Source of the DNA: Pelobates cultripes
Taxonomy: Eukaryota; Chordata; Amphibia; Anura; Pelobatidae
Direction of reading: 5' to 3'
Assembly: GCA_933207985.1 (NCBI GenBank)
Contig: OW240913.1
Coordinates: forward strand, 276,970,488 to 277,034,487
Length of the DNA stretch: 64,000 bases
In this document: positions 38,805 through 50,522 of the stretch, one piece after another
Numbering within the stretch: position 1 is the stretch's first letter
Layout of the letters: every line of letters starts with the position of its first letter
The notes under the pieces: generated by a model
Database searches by the model: none
Seen by the model: the letters and a program-made list of their open reading frames with translations, nothing else
Told to the model about the DNA's origin: nothing
Position numbers and translations under genes: made by a program

Positions 38805-38898
38805 GTAGAAAGGCCATTAGGCCTGAATTTGTGGGAGGAGTAAGTCCCCTACTTAAACTCCCAGCCCCTACTCACCGCTGCCGCTCAGCTGATTGTCC
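38805..38898 (+). repeat. Ngaro split direct repeat A2
   Basis: A 94-bp exact copy of A1 placed between B1 and B2, the arrangement that allows a circular intermediate to be regenerated during reverse transcription. The short frame 38831-39028 is just the A-repeat translation seen at 32825. Confidence 0.95.
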
Positions 38899-38940
38899 CC
38901 ACCCACCTACACCCTGTTTTAACTACATTATCCTTGGTGG

Positions 38941-38995
38941 GCCCTCTTTTATTTACAGGCCCACTCGTACGTTGGTTTCGGCACACCACAACCAA
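38941..38995 (+). repeat. Ngaro split direct repeat B2
   Basis: A 55-bp exact copy of B1 that ends the element; host DNA resumes at tacttaatac. Forty-two bases separate it from A2. Confidence 0.95.
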
Positions 38996-40070
38996 TACTT
39001 AATACATCTGATCAAATGCCAAACATAATTTGTATTTCCCTAAAGTCATTATACAAGAGGGATACATTTAATCCTAACTTTGTCTATACTCTGAGTTAAC
39101 TCCTAAATTTTAAAGTAGACTGGGTAGAGATAAAGCAGCATAAAAATAAAAGTGAATATCAGTCTCAAAGAAGAAATATATAGAATAGAATTAATGTTTT
39201 ACATTTAACTTACCTTTTCCATAGCGTGGAATCTATTGACTGTTTAACCAGTTTTCTCTGATGTTCATCATTATCTGGATGATCTCCTAGGTGTCCTCTA
39301 CTCATTACTTTTATATGCCGGATGTATTATTTCATCTTGTGGTTAATGTTTCTTTTGCAGTACCAACATTTATTTCTTGATTTGTCTCTCCTCGTGGTGT
39401 TTTCCACACTGTGGCTGTATTCTTGACTTTATGACTTGCAGCCAGCAGGCCTTTTAGGCTTACTTCTTTGTTCCGTTTATGGCACTTTTGATCTTTAGTA
39501 CAGTCCTAACTTATATATTTTAAGCATTTGCGAAGTTTACAATATCAGTAATTTTAGTCTGTGGGAACTACAACCTTACCTACTTTGACTCTGGCTTGAA
39601 TGGTTCATGGGTCCCTAGCATCATAAAATGTCCACATGCCATCCTCCCACTACCTTGTATGTCATTTTGGGCCAAGCTGCATTCCTTCAATTCTACAGTC
39701 TTCATCCATTCAATCTTGTTTATTCCTCTGTTCCTTTCTTTTCCCTATCTACACATAACCCAAGCTTCAATCACTCACTTACACTCAGTCCCTCAGTCAC
39801 TATCTTTGCACTCACTCATACTGTACAAAATAAATATAAATATGTAATGTGTATAAAAATAGAAATGTATGTCATTGAATGTTTATCTAGGTAAATGTAT
39901 GTATATGAAAACGTTTTATTTTTACTCTCACGCTCTCCTACAAATTTATTTTAATTTAAAAAGTGCAGGTTGTCCTTTGATCTAGGGCTAATGTACATTT
40001 ACATAATTGTGTCTGTCATAATTTTTCCAGCATTAACTAGAATTATTTTAAAGCTACACGTGACTAGATA
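38996..40070. other. Anonymous intronic DNA
   Basis: The minus strand near 39215-39240 has a good-looking splice donor (AAAAG followed by GTAAGT), but the adjoining sequence has stops in all frames and no resemblance to a GRIK2 exon. Short Ser/Phe-rich frames at 39596-39894 overlap in two registers and are not genes. Confidence 0.5.
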
Positions 40071-40150
40071 CACATAGAAACATAGAAACATAGAATGTGA
40101 CGGCTGATTAGAACCATTTGGCCCATCTAGTCTGCCCAATACACATTTTA
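40071..40150 (-). mobile_element. CR1-like 3' end fragment
   Basis: The minus strand reads gggcagactagatgggcc... ending in the octamer-like repeat tgtttctatgtttctatg, a widespread amphibian CR1 3' terminus. About 80 bp remain, with no coding sequence. Confidence 0.7.
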
Positions 40151-40335
40151 TTCATCCACAGGCCCTGCTCGAAAATATTAATCTTTATTTAGAATTATGA
40201 GTAATTTTTTAAATTTTCCATGTTACATTGTTTTTACCAACAACTAGTAAATTGTCTCTTTACAGGTTTTATTTTTCATCAGTCATCAAAATTAATGTTT
40301 CACTCAGCTTTATATTGGGCTGAAGTAAACATTAT

Positions 40336-40344
40336 ATATATATA

Positions 40345-40379
<35 letters not shown>

Positions 40380-40406
40380 GTTAAGTATATATATATATAT
40401 ATATAT
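40336..40406. repeat. (TA)n microsatellite, interrupted
   Basis: Two TA runs separated by aatagttaag. They lie just upstream of the tandem array beginning near 40430. Confidence 0.9.
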
Positions 40407-40429
40407 TTCCCAATCATTATTCATGGCAG

Positions 40430-41190
40430 CATTTCTCATGGTTAGCTCCTCCCCTCACAGCAGAAAGGACAGGAAATAGAACTTTGAAACTGGTATAAAT
40501 AGATCCTCCCCCTTCCCATCAGGCAGTCTTTTTTCCTGTCCTTCACAACAGTTTGGAAGGCGTCTGCTTATGCAGGCCTAGATTGTTTCTTTTATGCTTA
40601 CCAGGCAATATTTTTTAGGCCCCGCCTCTAAGCCCTGAAGACCCAGCAAAACGCACGAAGATGAAGTGGCTAGCCTGGGTACCCCCTTTAGTGACTTGGG
40701 GTCAGACCCAACCTCTCCCTGAAGGGATGAAAATAGTCCACTGCATGCCAGGGTTCAGCCTCTTATCCCTGAAGACCCAGCAACAGGCCAGCTTGGGTAC
40801 GTATGTGATATACTGCCTACATGAAGCCAGCTTGGGTATGTATGTGATATACTGCCTACATGAAGCCAGGCCAGGGTTCAGCCTCTTACCCCTGAAGACC
40901 CAGCAAACAGCATATCGGTAAGAGTTGCCAGCCTGGGTTCCTACTCCAGCAACCAGGGGTCTGTCCTATCTCTCTCGGAAGTGATGACAGTAGTCCACTG
41001 CATACATGAGGCCCAGTTGAGTCTAAGCCCTTATCCCTGAAGACCCAGCAAACAGCACATGTGTAAGAGTTGCCAGCCTGGGTACCTCCTTCAGCAATCA
41101 GGAGTCTAACCTATCTCTCTCCCTGAGGGGATGACAGCGGTACACTACATACATGAGGCCCAACAGAGTTGTGACTACCGGGGTATACCT
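40430..41190. repeat. Unclassified repeat with 125-145-bp tandem units
   Basis: The phrase ccctgaagacccagca recurs at about 40632, 40767, 40890 and 41035. Each is followed by gccagcctgggta-like and gtccactgcatacatgagg-like text. The second unit contains an internal 40-bp duplication (gccagcttgggtacgtatgt and its copy). Upstream (40455-40560) is a TATA-like element (ggtataaatagatcc) and a small inverted repeat (aaaggacaggaaa facing ttttcctgtcctt). The frame at 40661-40921 simply translates the units. It could be a tandem expansion inside a transposon leader; the family is unknown to me. Confidence 0.7.
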
Positions 41191-41487
41191 ATTCTATGTA
41201 CTCCACCTTGTATGGTGATGATGAATGGCATATGGGGTTCAGATGGAAGCCTATAGTTCAAACAGTTTAGGCTGTCAGTTGTTCAAATTCCCATTTTGCC
41301 ATTGAAACACAGGCCTGCAACGGTTCAGGTAAGTGCATTAGTAATTTAGATTAAAACTAATATAGGCACCTGGGTCTCTGTTCTTTCAGTTCCTCCCAGC
41401 TGCTTACTTTAGGCTTCCTTCTAACAAATAGGTCACATTTAGGAGATTTGTGTGGTGAGCATTTAGGTAAGTTTATAAGGATGTTTG

Positions 41488-41635
41488 GTGCAAAAGAGTG
41501 CTGATAATACAAATATGCATAGGGCAAAGTAGTGATGATAATGCAAAAAAGTACTGATAATGCAAGGAGGCATTGTGCAAAGGAGTGCTGATAATGCAAT
41601 GAGACATTGTGAAAAAAAGTGCTAATAATGGATAT
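41488..41635. repeat. Minisatellite with agtgctgataatgcaa units
   Basis: Five to six imperfect copies of gcaaaagagtgctgataatg-like units occur with variable spacers (cattgtg, catagggc). Minus-strand frames 41357-41775 translate the repeat and are not genes. Confidence 0.75.
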
Positions 41636-41821
41636 CCTGGCTGTACAAAGTCTGCTGGAATTCCACAGCCCGAAGACAGAGAAATATCCAAGGTAAGACA
41701 ACTTTCTTGGATGTCTGATTGAAGTACACACATGTATATGACAGGTTTTAAAAACCTAACTCTAAGTCCACACACACACTTGTTTCTATCAAGGCATGTG
41801 GCATTTATAGCAGTTTCAAAG

Positions 41822-41822
<1 letters not shown>

Positions 41823-41858
<36 letters not shown>
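41823..41858. repeat. (TA)n microsatellite
   Basis: About 36 bases of alternating TA with no recognisable terminus on either flank. Confidence 0.9.
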
Positions 41859-41859
<1 letters not shown>

Positions 41860-41861
<2 letters not shown>

Positions 41862-44425
41862 TTTCTTTAAAGATTTTAATATCTGTCATGATATACCTAC
41901 TTAACTATGTTCTGCTACTCATTCACGATTGAATGCTATTTTGAATTATTTTAATAGAATAAAACCTCCCAGTCATTTTCATTTGTCCTTGCAGAACCTA
42001 TTTCACTCTCAAAATAGCAGATGAAGTAGAATTTACTTGAAAAGCATAAAATGTGTTGGTGTCAGAGCTTGGAAAATTTGGTTTACTAAGTTCTAAACAG
42101 AGCAGATAATTCATAAAAAAACTATAAACTATTACAATCTGTCTTAATTATTTTGTACAAAACTAATTAATATTTGATGGTAAGTGGAAAGGCTTTACAA
42201 TACATTTCTCCATAGGCTACAGGGATAAATCAATTTTCCTTTTAGTGAAAAAGTATATAGTAAACAGTCTCTCTGACTATCTTACCTTAGAATAAAATAC
42301 ATATTTAAAACATAAAATTCTGTAATTGATCTAATTGTTTTACTTTCAATTGTGATCTCTATCACACGAGAACTGCTGAGGCATGTAAACCTTTTTTAGA
42401 CAACATAATCATTTACATTGTGTTGTGTCAGCACAGAGCAGTTAAAATAGTTCACATGGCACCTTATACTCACAGCAGCTTTTATGGTTCATAGCTCCAA
42501 AATTAAAAAGCTACACAATGTGTATCTGACAGTAATGGAGTTACCCCTGTGGCATGGTCCACAAGAAATAAATTATTTGTTTCAGCCAGCTGTTTTTCTT
42601 TTTGGCAGAATTTAGCAACTAATGGGTGAAACAAAATAACTGCAAGCATAAAAATGTTCAGGGGAGATTTAAATGTCTTGAGTTGCTATGTAAAATAACA
42701 AAGTTATAGACCATTTACAGAATGAGAAATAGTAAATGCAAAAGATACATTTCTCCCAATATTTGTGTTAGCTAAAATATTTCAAGAATAAAATGCAATA
42801 ATAAAATGTAATAATAAAATATGCCAATACATTTTATTTACTTATATACACATGCAAAATATACATACTTAAAAATGCTTGAATATGGATTTTTGCACAT
42901 ATAACGAGGGTGCCAGGACATAGGCTACCAATACCAAAAAAGTAATTAAAAATATTATTTTACAGATTAAAGGGACACTCCACTGCCCAAATATTTTTTT
43001 TTTTTAAATCACTGTTCAGAAGATATACCATGAATGAAAACAGGCATGCATTTAATTATGCATTTTTTTTCATTGTGTGTATACCTAAAAACAGCTTGTG
43101 AAAGCTACAGATGCTAAAGAGTTTCTGAGGCCTCCTTTTTTTTAACTCCGCCCAGACTTTCTGTCACTGTCCAATCACATACATCCCGATGCATCTCAAT
43201 GAGAAGTCTTTGCAAGGCAGGCAATTTCTGCCTCTTGAGTGTATCTTGAGTTTATCTCAGTTGATTGCTTAAAAGCCAGGAAGGTGTAACAAGGTTAATT
43301 TGTAAAAGTACCAATTTTGATTGGAAAAAGAGGACACACAAAGAGAGGACACAACCTTCACATATAACACATTTTATCAATCTAAAGTGGTTTAGGAGAC
43401 CAGAGTCTCATTTGAAATACCTCTTTTGGTGCAAAACATATGTTTATTTTCAAAGACTATCAATCTCTCCTCAATAAATTAATAAGTGAGCAGATATGTG
43501 AGAACAGTATAGTAGGTGCATTATGGTAATGGTTCAATCATTATGTTGAAATTGGATTAGGAACCAATACTTTGTCTGAAGAAGGTATATTTTAAAACCA
43601 TTTCAGTGATAAAAATGAATGAGGAATACACTTTACCTTTTAATTTAGTTGTGAAGAAAAAAAAACAACTTACTCAGCAGAAATATATTTACCAATAGTT
43701 TATAAATTTATATTGGTGAAATGTCCAGAATTTGTCTATAAAGCAAAAAATATTGTACAGCTAAGGTTAAAATAAAATGAAGGTGATTCAAGTCAACTAA
43801 GAAAATCAAGTGGAAAAAGGCATGAGAAAGGGTCCATTGCACGCATCTATGATCACATATTGTGTTTGTTTTTGAAGGTCATGCTTTCACAATTTTTTTG
43901 TTTGCTCTTTTTCAAAATCAAAATGCTGACAAAGATTTTATAAAAGCTACTTAAAAATGAATTTATTTTTAAAGATGATATAATATAACAATGTAATACC
44001 TGTTAGAAATTAGGACATCCATCTGTTTTGATGAGAAACAAATAAGTTTAATTAATTTACTCTAAAACATTAAAAAAAGATAAGAAAGTAATAGGTGAAA
44101 AGTAGGATATATAAATCTTTAATCTAAAAATTAAAAAAATGCTAGTTACTCAGTGTTTTGTATGTATATTGAATTTTTGGGCATTAGAGTGAAATTTCAG
44201 CAAGCATGATACATATAGATTAGACAATGAGAGTGGCAGTCCTTACAATTTTTAATGATCTCCTCATGATAATAAGCAGACATTTAACTAATGGAGAGTT
44301 ATATCTGTGAGAAAAGGTTTCAAAGTAGAAACTAGAGTAATATATCCACACATGAATGTGTGTGAGAATATTCTCTATGAAGACTTTTCATAGTTATAAA
44401 TTAATGCTGCAAACCGGACTTTATA
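41860..44425. other. Anonymous intronic DNA with one TTAA-type terminus
   Basis: At 42967 the sequence ttaaagggacactccactgc resembles the terminus of the MITE at 50523-50972, but no matching inverted end was found, so the element looks truncated; its body may extend to about 43280. The rest is AT-rich without recognisable genes. Confidence 0.45.
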
Positions 44426-44426
44426 T

Positions 44427-44620
44427 AGGACATGAGGTCATGAGTTTAGACTGGAAGAAAGAATATTTCGTCTAAGGCAAAGAAAAGATTTTTATTTACT
44501 GTAAGAACAATATGGATGTGGAATTCTCTGCCTGAAGAAGTGGGTTTATCAGAGTGTTCAAGCATCAACTAGATGCATACTTGCAAAAACAGAATATTCA
44601 TAAATCACATACTGGGCTGA
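44427..44620 (+). mobile_element. CR1-like LINE 3' tail fragment, uninterrupted
   Basis: This parallels 1-87 joined to 1312-1410: ggtcatgagtttagactgga, then gtctaaggcaaagaaaag, then gtggaattctctgcctgaag and ctagatgcatacttgcaaaa. It demonstrates the pre-insertion arrangement of the locus at 1-1640. The end of the tail after about 44620 is lost. Confidence 0.75.
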
Positions 44621-46495
44621 TGTAGCTGGTTATTAAAAACATAAATTAATTATATTAATAGCAATGTATACAGTTTTTTTTATCTAAGTAACGTTTCTGA
44701 GTAACATAATAAATAGATGTGCAGGGATATCACTTATTAAAAGAAAAATATAAAGGTTACTGCAGAGAGCTCTCTTGAAAGGTTTCGGTGTGCAGGTATC
44801 ACATATAACCCTCTTTAATACCATCTAATCCCAAAATATTGTAAGCAATACAGTTTAACCTTTAATAAGGGAAATGGTAAAAACATGAAATTCTATAGAA
44901 AATAGAAATATAGCATCAGATAACATTGGGGTTAGAATGTTGTGCAACATAACATTTGAACAACTCAATTTAGATGTTATTGATTTAAGTAGAACATTTA
45001 AGTTGACAAACATTCCCTACTGAGGTAAATGTGAGAAACACTACCATTGATTTATTATATATTCTATATCTAGTTTCAAGTATATTCTATACAGTATAGT
45101 GTATAACATATCCTAGATTTAGTATAAATAAGGATATCTTTTATTACACCTCATTCTGCCATTTTATTTTTAATATTTTTAATATTCGTCATAAAAAATT
45201 AACAGTTTTATTGATGTGCCCTTGACCTTTAAATCTATTAAGAGGTTAATCATAATTTATATAATTGAACATTATTCTTTTTTTTATTTGATTATTTTTT
45301 ACAAACTGTCAAAACTCATTTCATGTTTGAGCGTAACTTGTCTTCCATTAAATGAGACTTTTGAATAAAATTGGAAAAAGATTAATAAAAACCCTTAAAA
45401 TACAAAAGGTAACAGATATAGAGCATCTCTCTTTACTTTTCATTCTTCTATTGACTCTTGTGTGGGATTGTGGTGTACTCACTTAGGTTGAAGTTCTGAC
45501 ATGGACAGATAAACCAGACTTTTAATTTCAGATATATAATTCTGATATTATAGGACATAGCCCATCATAACTGATGGAATATGTCCCAGGAGATAGGCAG
45601 ACATGTTGGTGAACTTGTCATTGATAATTCTTATCTTGCTTGCAGGCTGTTTCCTGTGCTGATGCAATTTTGTTTTTAATTTCTCTTTGTATTTACTTTA
45701 CTATTGAGTCTATATCAGATTTTGATCAGTATTTTAAACTTCATGAAACAGGTTGTGTATTTCCAGTAAGAGAGGTTGGAGAGAGAGTACTACACCTAAT
45801 TAATGTATGTGTTGTTGCAGAAGGTGAAATTAGTTAATTTGTGGTGGCCTTGGCAATTGCAGAAGGCAGAGAAGAGACTATATCTATTGCTGGGTAGACG
45901 TTTGAACAAAAGGAAATGCTATCAACTCCTCTTGTCTATGCCGACTACCACTGTTTGAGGTTGTTGTGGCCATGGAGTCTCAGGTTTCCTCAGTGTGAAC
46001 TGGGATGATTATTCAAAAAACTGCTGGTAGTAGTTGCCTGACCAAAAGGTTGGTTTATCATGTTTGCTGTTTATCATCCTTGACCCCAAGTATTGTGCTT
46101 CAGCATCCATTTTGTATGGACCTGCTGATGGTACAGCTATCCTTGAAAAGCTTTTTGATGTTATCATTCCTGCACAATACTCTGTTTATTTTGCCATCTC
46201 TCTCTAGTGAAAGTGGAGGTATGTCACTGTCAGTGGGAGAGAACCAGTGGATATAAAACATTAAAGTATGGAAGCAGACAAAGATAGTAGAGAAAAAGAA
46301 TAAATAGAACATTTTACATCTAGATGCTGCACTGGGATCTCTAAAATTTATTAGACCATGAACAATTTCCATAAATGCAATATTTATCTTACTGTAGATC
46401 ACCTACTTCCAGTTGACATAATTGCCCCTCCTCCTGTCCAGGTACAGACTGACTAGTACAAACTTGTTTTTATTGTTTTCTTGCAGTTGTTCTAT
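44621..46495. other. Anonymous intronic DNA
   Basis: No gene or known element was recognised. The 65-codon frame at 45640-45837 has hydrophobic runs but no family resemblance. Sequence at 45.6-46.4 kb is less AT-rich than its flanks and may be an unrecognised repeat. Confidence 0.5.
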
Positions 46496-48609
46496 TTAAC
46501 CCCTTAAGGACGGAGCCAAATGTACACGTTGTGAACAAAACAAAATGTAAACAAAACCTGGCATTTGCGCTACATGTCTGTCCAACCGTAATACACCTCT
46601 TTCATAGTAAATGCACCCACCCTTATTATATACCATTTTATTCAGGGGAAACAGGGCTTTCATTTAATATCAAATATTTAGCTATGAAACATAATTTAAT
46701 ATGAAAAAAATGGGAGAAAATATGATTTTTAAAAAATTTTTTAGTTCTACATGACATTTTAACGTCAGTGTCATAATACTGTTTGCTTTTACTGCAATAA
46801 AATACACATATTTGTATTCAGTAAAGTCTCACGTGTAAGACAGTACCCCCTATGTACAGGTTTTATGGCGTTTTGGGAAGTTACAGGGTCAAATATAGCA
46901 CGTTACATTTGAAATTGAAATTCGCCAGATTGGTTACGTTGCCTTTGAGACTGTATAGTAGCCCAGGAATGAAATTTACACCCATAATGGCATACCATTT
47001 GCAATAGTAGACAACCCAAGGTATTGCAAATGGGGTATGTCCAGTCTTTTTTAGTAGCCATTTGGTCACAAACACTGGCCAAAGTTAGCGTTAGTATTTG
47101 TTTGTGTGTGAAAAATGCAAAAAACGCCAATTTTGGCCAGTGTTTGTGACTAAGTGGCTACTAAAAAAGACTGGACATACCCTGTTTGCAATACCTTGGG
47201 TAGTCTACTATTGCAAATGGTATGCCATCATAGGGGTAATTTTCATTCTTGGGCAACCATAGGGTCTCAAAGGCAATGTAACCAATCTGGCGAATTTTAA
47301 TGTGAAAAAAATGAAACGCAAGCCTTATATTTGACGCTGTAACTTTTGAAAACACCATAAAACCTGTACATGAGGGGTACTGATGTACTCGGGAGACTTC
47401 GCTGAACACAAATATTTGTGTTTCAAAACAGTAAAAAGTATCACAGCAATAATATTGTCCGTGTAATGCTGTTTGTGCGTGAAAAATGCAAAAAACTTAA
47501 CTTTTACTGGTGATATCATCATTGTAATACATTTTACTGTTTTGAAACACTAATATTTGTGTTCAGTGAAGTCTCCCGAGTAGAACAGTACCCCCCATGT
47601 ACAGGTTTTATGGTGTCTCGGAAAGTTATAGGGTTAAATATTGTGCTAGCAAATTAAATTCCCTTTACTTTCGGCATGGGTTGTCAGGCAGGTCCTGCTA
47701 ATTGTAATTAATTAAGATACCTAATTATGTAAAAATATTACATAAATATATATGTAGAATTAATATATGTATATATATACGTATGTGTATATATAAGTAT
47801 ATATCTATATAATTTTTTTAAAATATTTTTATTTATATATAGGTATATATATAGTGATATATACGTATATATTTATGTATATAGATATATATATTATTTT
47901 GTTCTACGTGTATTTTGATATATATATATATATATTAATTTCACAATACAGTTAGAACGAAATAACACACATCTATATATTTTTTAATTATTTATTTTTA
48001 ATTATTTTTGTAATTTTATTTTTTAACGTATTTACATTTTAATTTTTTTTATAATATATATAAATATATATATAACAATAATTATATATATATTTAATCA
48101 GTATCAGTGTACGTGTAATTTGATATTAATATATATATATAATTATATATATATTAATAGTAAAATACACCTAGACAGTGTACATGTGTGTATGTATATG
48201 TGTATATATATATACTTAGATCATATATATATAATATATATATATGATCTAAGTATATATTATTTTTTTTTACACCATTTATTTGTTTTAATTTTATTTT
48301 CAGCCAGCAGGGGGACCACCTGTCATTACAGGCAGCCCCCCTGCTGGCAATACAGAAGCCAGCTATCCCCGGCCATGTGATTGTGGGGTCCTCGCAAGGA
48401 CCCCACTCTCACATGGCCGGAGGGCTTCGTGGAGGACAGAAGTGCCGCGGGGGGCTCCCTGGGAGTCCCCCCCACCGCGATCGCCGGCGTGGGACCGCCG
48501 GCGACCGGGTAAGTACCGAAAGACCGGAGGGCGTACTTTTACGCCCGGCGGCGTTTAGAACCGCCTATAATAGGGCGTAATAGTACGCCCTCTGGTCTGA
48601 AGGGGTTAA
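46496..48609. mobile_element. 2.1-kb non-autonomous TTAA transposon with foldback modules
   Basis: The element is bounded by TTAA at 46496-46499 and 48606-48609. Termini ttaaccccttaaggacggag and ctctggtctgaaggggttaa form about 20-bp imperfect inverted repeats related to the palindrome at 10661. The interior contains related blocks in alternating orientation (46811-47083, 47131-47416 inverted, 47531-47655 direct again), then a 500-bp AT-rich stretch with a perfect-looking palindrome near 48216-48262, then a GC-rich, hairpin-prone right end (48300-48600). No transposase frame exists. It must depend on a related enzyme encoded elsewhere; the piggyBac/Kolobok class is inferred from TTAA. Confidence 0.85.
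46811..47416. repeat. Large inverted repeat, arms of about 275 bp
   Basis: Left arm 46811-47083 pairs with right arm 47131-47416 across a 47-bp loop. Examples: ttgcaaatggggtatgtcca versus tggacataccctgtttgcaa, and tcgccagattggttac versus gtaaccaatctggcga. Divergence is modest. The transcript of either strand would fold into a long hairpin. Confidence 0.9.
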
Positions 48610-48891
48610 GGAAATGTCTTCTTAGCCATTGATTTCATCCTTGACCTTCTGTCAGGTTTGTAATTTGAAGATACCTATTACACTTCTCTGTGCCAGTTAA
48701 TTGTTGTCATACATTGTCTAGTACAGTTGTAAGCAGGGCAATGTCTTGTTGTGAGTAAAATTAGACTCCCTCCTGCTTGTGAACTCTTTAAGCATGATTA
48801 TGCTGAATATGGACCCCATCCTCCTAATGTGCCCCACTGGCACTCCATATATTAATGGAAATTACTTAACTCTTTGTGTCATATGAGTATT

Positions 48892-48900
48892 ATCTATCTT

Positions 48901-48945
<45 letters not shown>
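48892..48945. repeat. (CTAT)n microsatellite
   Basis: About thirteen copies of the tetranucleotide tatc/ctat in an uninterrupted run. Confidence 0.97.
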
Positions 48946-49042
48946 TTTTGTGGACCCAGGACATACTTGAAAAAGAGAGAAATCTTAATGTATCTTTCCT
49001 GGTAAAATATTTTATAAATAAATAAATAAAAATCAATCTACT

Positions 49043-50522
49043 AATCAGCCATAACATTAAAACCACCTGCCTAATTTTACGTAGGTCCCTCTAGTGCTAC
49101 CAAAACAGCTCTGATGCTTCAAGGTATGGACTCCACAATAATTTGAAGGCTAGGGTAACACCTTAGATGCTTTGTCATGTTCATCAAACCATTCTTGAAC
49201 AATTTTTGCTGTGTGACAGAGTAAATTATACTGCTGCAAGAGGCCATTGCCATCGGGGAACACCATTGCTATGAAAGTGTGTGCATGGTCTGAAATAATG
49301 GTACAACGTGTCAAAATAACATCCATAAAAATGCCAAGACCCAAAGTTTCACAGCAGAACATTGCCCATATCATAATACTGTCTCTGCCAGCCTGCCTTC
49401 TTCCCATAATACTGTCACGTATTCATCTGCTTATAAAAATGTGGATAATGACATTTACTGTCCACACAGGAAAAGTTGTGCCGAGTAGCAACCAAATCCA
49501 CAGAAGGGTTAATGCTGAGGAGCAATTATGCAAATGGGAACCTGGTAACTGCTTTGGGGTCAAAGGCTGGTTACAGCCTATCAGATCTAGAGGAGGGGTA
49601 TTTAGGCCCAGTTCTCATCCTGCTCAGTGCCCTGTCGTGGTTTCCCTTGTGGTGGTCCGAGAGTGTGTTATTGATTCTGGTTATTGTGATTATTTGACTT
49701 TGGCATTGTTTTTGACTTCCCTATTTTCTGGCATCCCTGACTCCTGGCTTTTCCTTATCGTTGTGTCTCTTTCTGTTTCCCTTGACCTCAGCTATCCCTG
49801 ACTATTCTTTGGTACGTTAGTCCGGCCATTCTAAGGTCCGGTATACGTTACCTATCAGTCCTCTGTGTTACACAATTCTACGTGTTGGATCATTCTGTAA
49901 TCCTGACAAGTACATACTACTGTAATCTCTTCTCCAGATAAACAATGTACATGCTCCTGTCCATCCATCTTATCTTAAAGAAAATGTGATTCATTAGCCC
50001 AGACAAACTTCTTCAACTGATCCAAGGTCCAGTTCTGATTCTCAAATACTCATTAAAGGCACTTTTGGCTCTAAACAGGTGTCAACATAGGCAGTCTGAC
50101 TGTAGTGCACTGTGTGTTCTGACACCTTTCTACCATGGCCATCATTAACAATCTCAACAATCTGAGCTACAATAGCTCTCCTGTGTGATCAGATCAGATG
50201 GGCTAGCTTTTGTTCCCCACATGCATCGAGTACCAATGATCTGACACTGGTTCACTGGTTGTCCTTTCTTGCACCACTTTTGGTAGGTACTAATAACTGC
50301 ATACCAGGAACACTCCACAAGACAAGATTTTGGAGTCATCTAGCCATCACCATTTGACTTTGTCAATAGTCACTCAGATTTTTTTGCTTGCAGAATTTTT
50401 CCTCCTTCCAATACATAAAATTCAAGAACTGACTGTTTACTTGCTGCCTAATATACCCCACCCATTGATTGGTGCCATTGTAACAATATAATAAATATTA
50501 TTTACTTCACCTGTCAGTTGTT
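49043..50522 (-). mobile_element. Tc1/mariner element (family A) with nested LTR
   Basis: Left terminus taatcagccataacattaaa at 49043. Minus-strand frames give transposase pieces: FPDGNGLLQQYNLLCHTAKI (second Asp position mutated to Tyr), DVILTRCTI and upstream blocks split by the insertion at 49413-49908. Beyond the insertion the 5' half continues to about 50400 with degraded text and ends near cacctgtcagttgtttt, the inner part of the right terminus. The tip is replaced by the TTAA element at 50523. It is the same family as 21210-22050. Confidence 0.88.
49413..49908 (+). mobile_element. Solo LTR inserted in the Tc1 element
   Basis: A 496-bp block beginning tgtcacg and ending cctgaca interrupts Tc1 coding text; flanks read aatac and agtac, a 5-bp duplication with one mismatch. 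TG...CA ends, the short inverted termini (tgtca/tgaca), size and duplication length fit an LTR left by recombination between the two LTRs of a retrotransposon, most likely Gypsy-type. Open frames inside it (49247-49801, 49476-49697) are fortuitous. Nearby Tc1 text resumes at tacatactac, so the order of insertion is clear. Confidence 0.75.

Larger units (their letters stand above)
32799..38995 (+). mobile_element. Ngaro-type tyrosine-recombinase retrotransposon
   Basis: A 6.2-kb element with the A1-ORFs-B1-A2-B2 split direct repeat layout that defines Ngaro elements. Order: A1, a 2.0-kb leader, gag, RT, RNase H, tyrosine recombinase, B1, A2, B2. No methyltransferase domain is visible between RNase H and recombinase, which separates it from DIRS1-type elements. 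It replicates through RNA and is thought to integrate a circular DNA with its recombinase instead of a DDE integrase, so no target duplication is expected. Gag has two frame changes and pol one; the recombinase frame is open. Repeat pairs A1/A2 and B1/B2 read identical. It sits antisense in GRIK2, immediately right of a (TA)n tract. Confidence 0.93.

Noticed and set aside
39205..39260. Minus-strand splice-donor-like site, considered as an upstream GRIK2 exon
   Set aside because: All three adjoining frames contain stops and none encodes the M3 or linker residues expected before the exon at 30897.
40632..41180. Regular repeats considered as a CRISPR-like array
   Set aside because: Units are about 125-145 bp with similar spacers, in a vertebrate genome; it is an ordinary tandem repeat.
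48120..48580. Plus-strand frames at the right end of the TTAA element
   Set aside because: They combine TA-repeat and hairpin translation with no transposase motifs.
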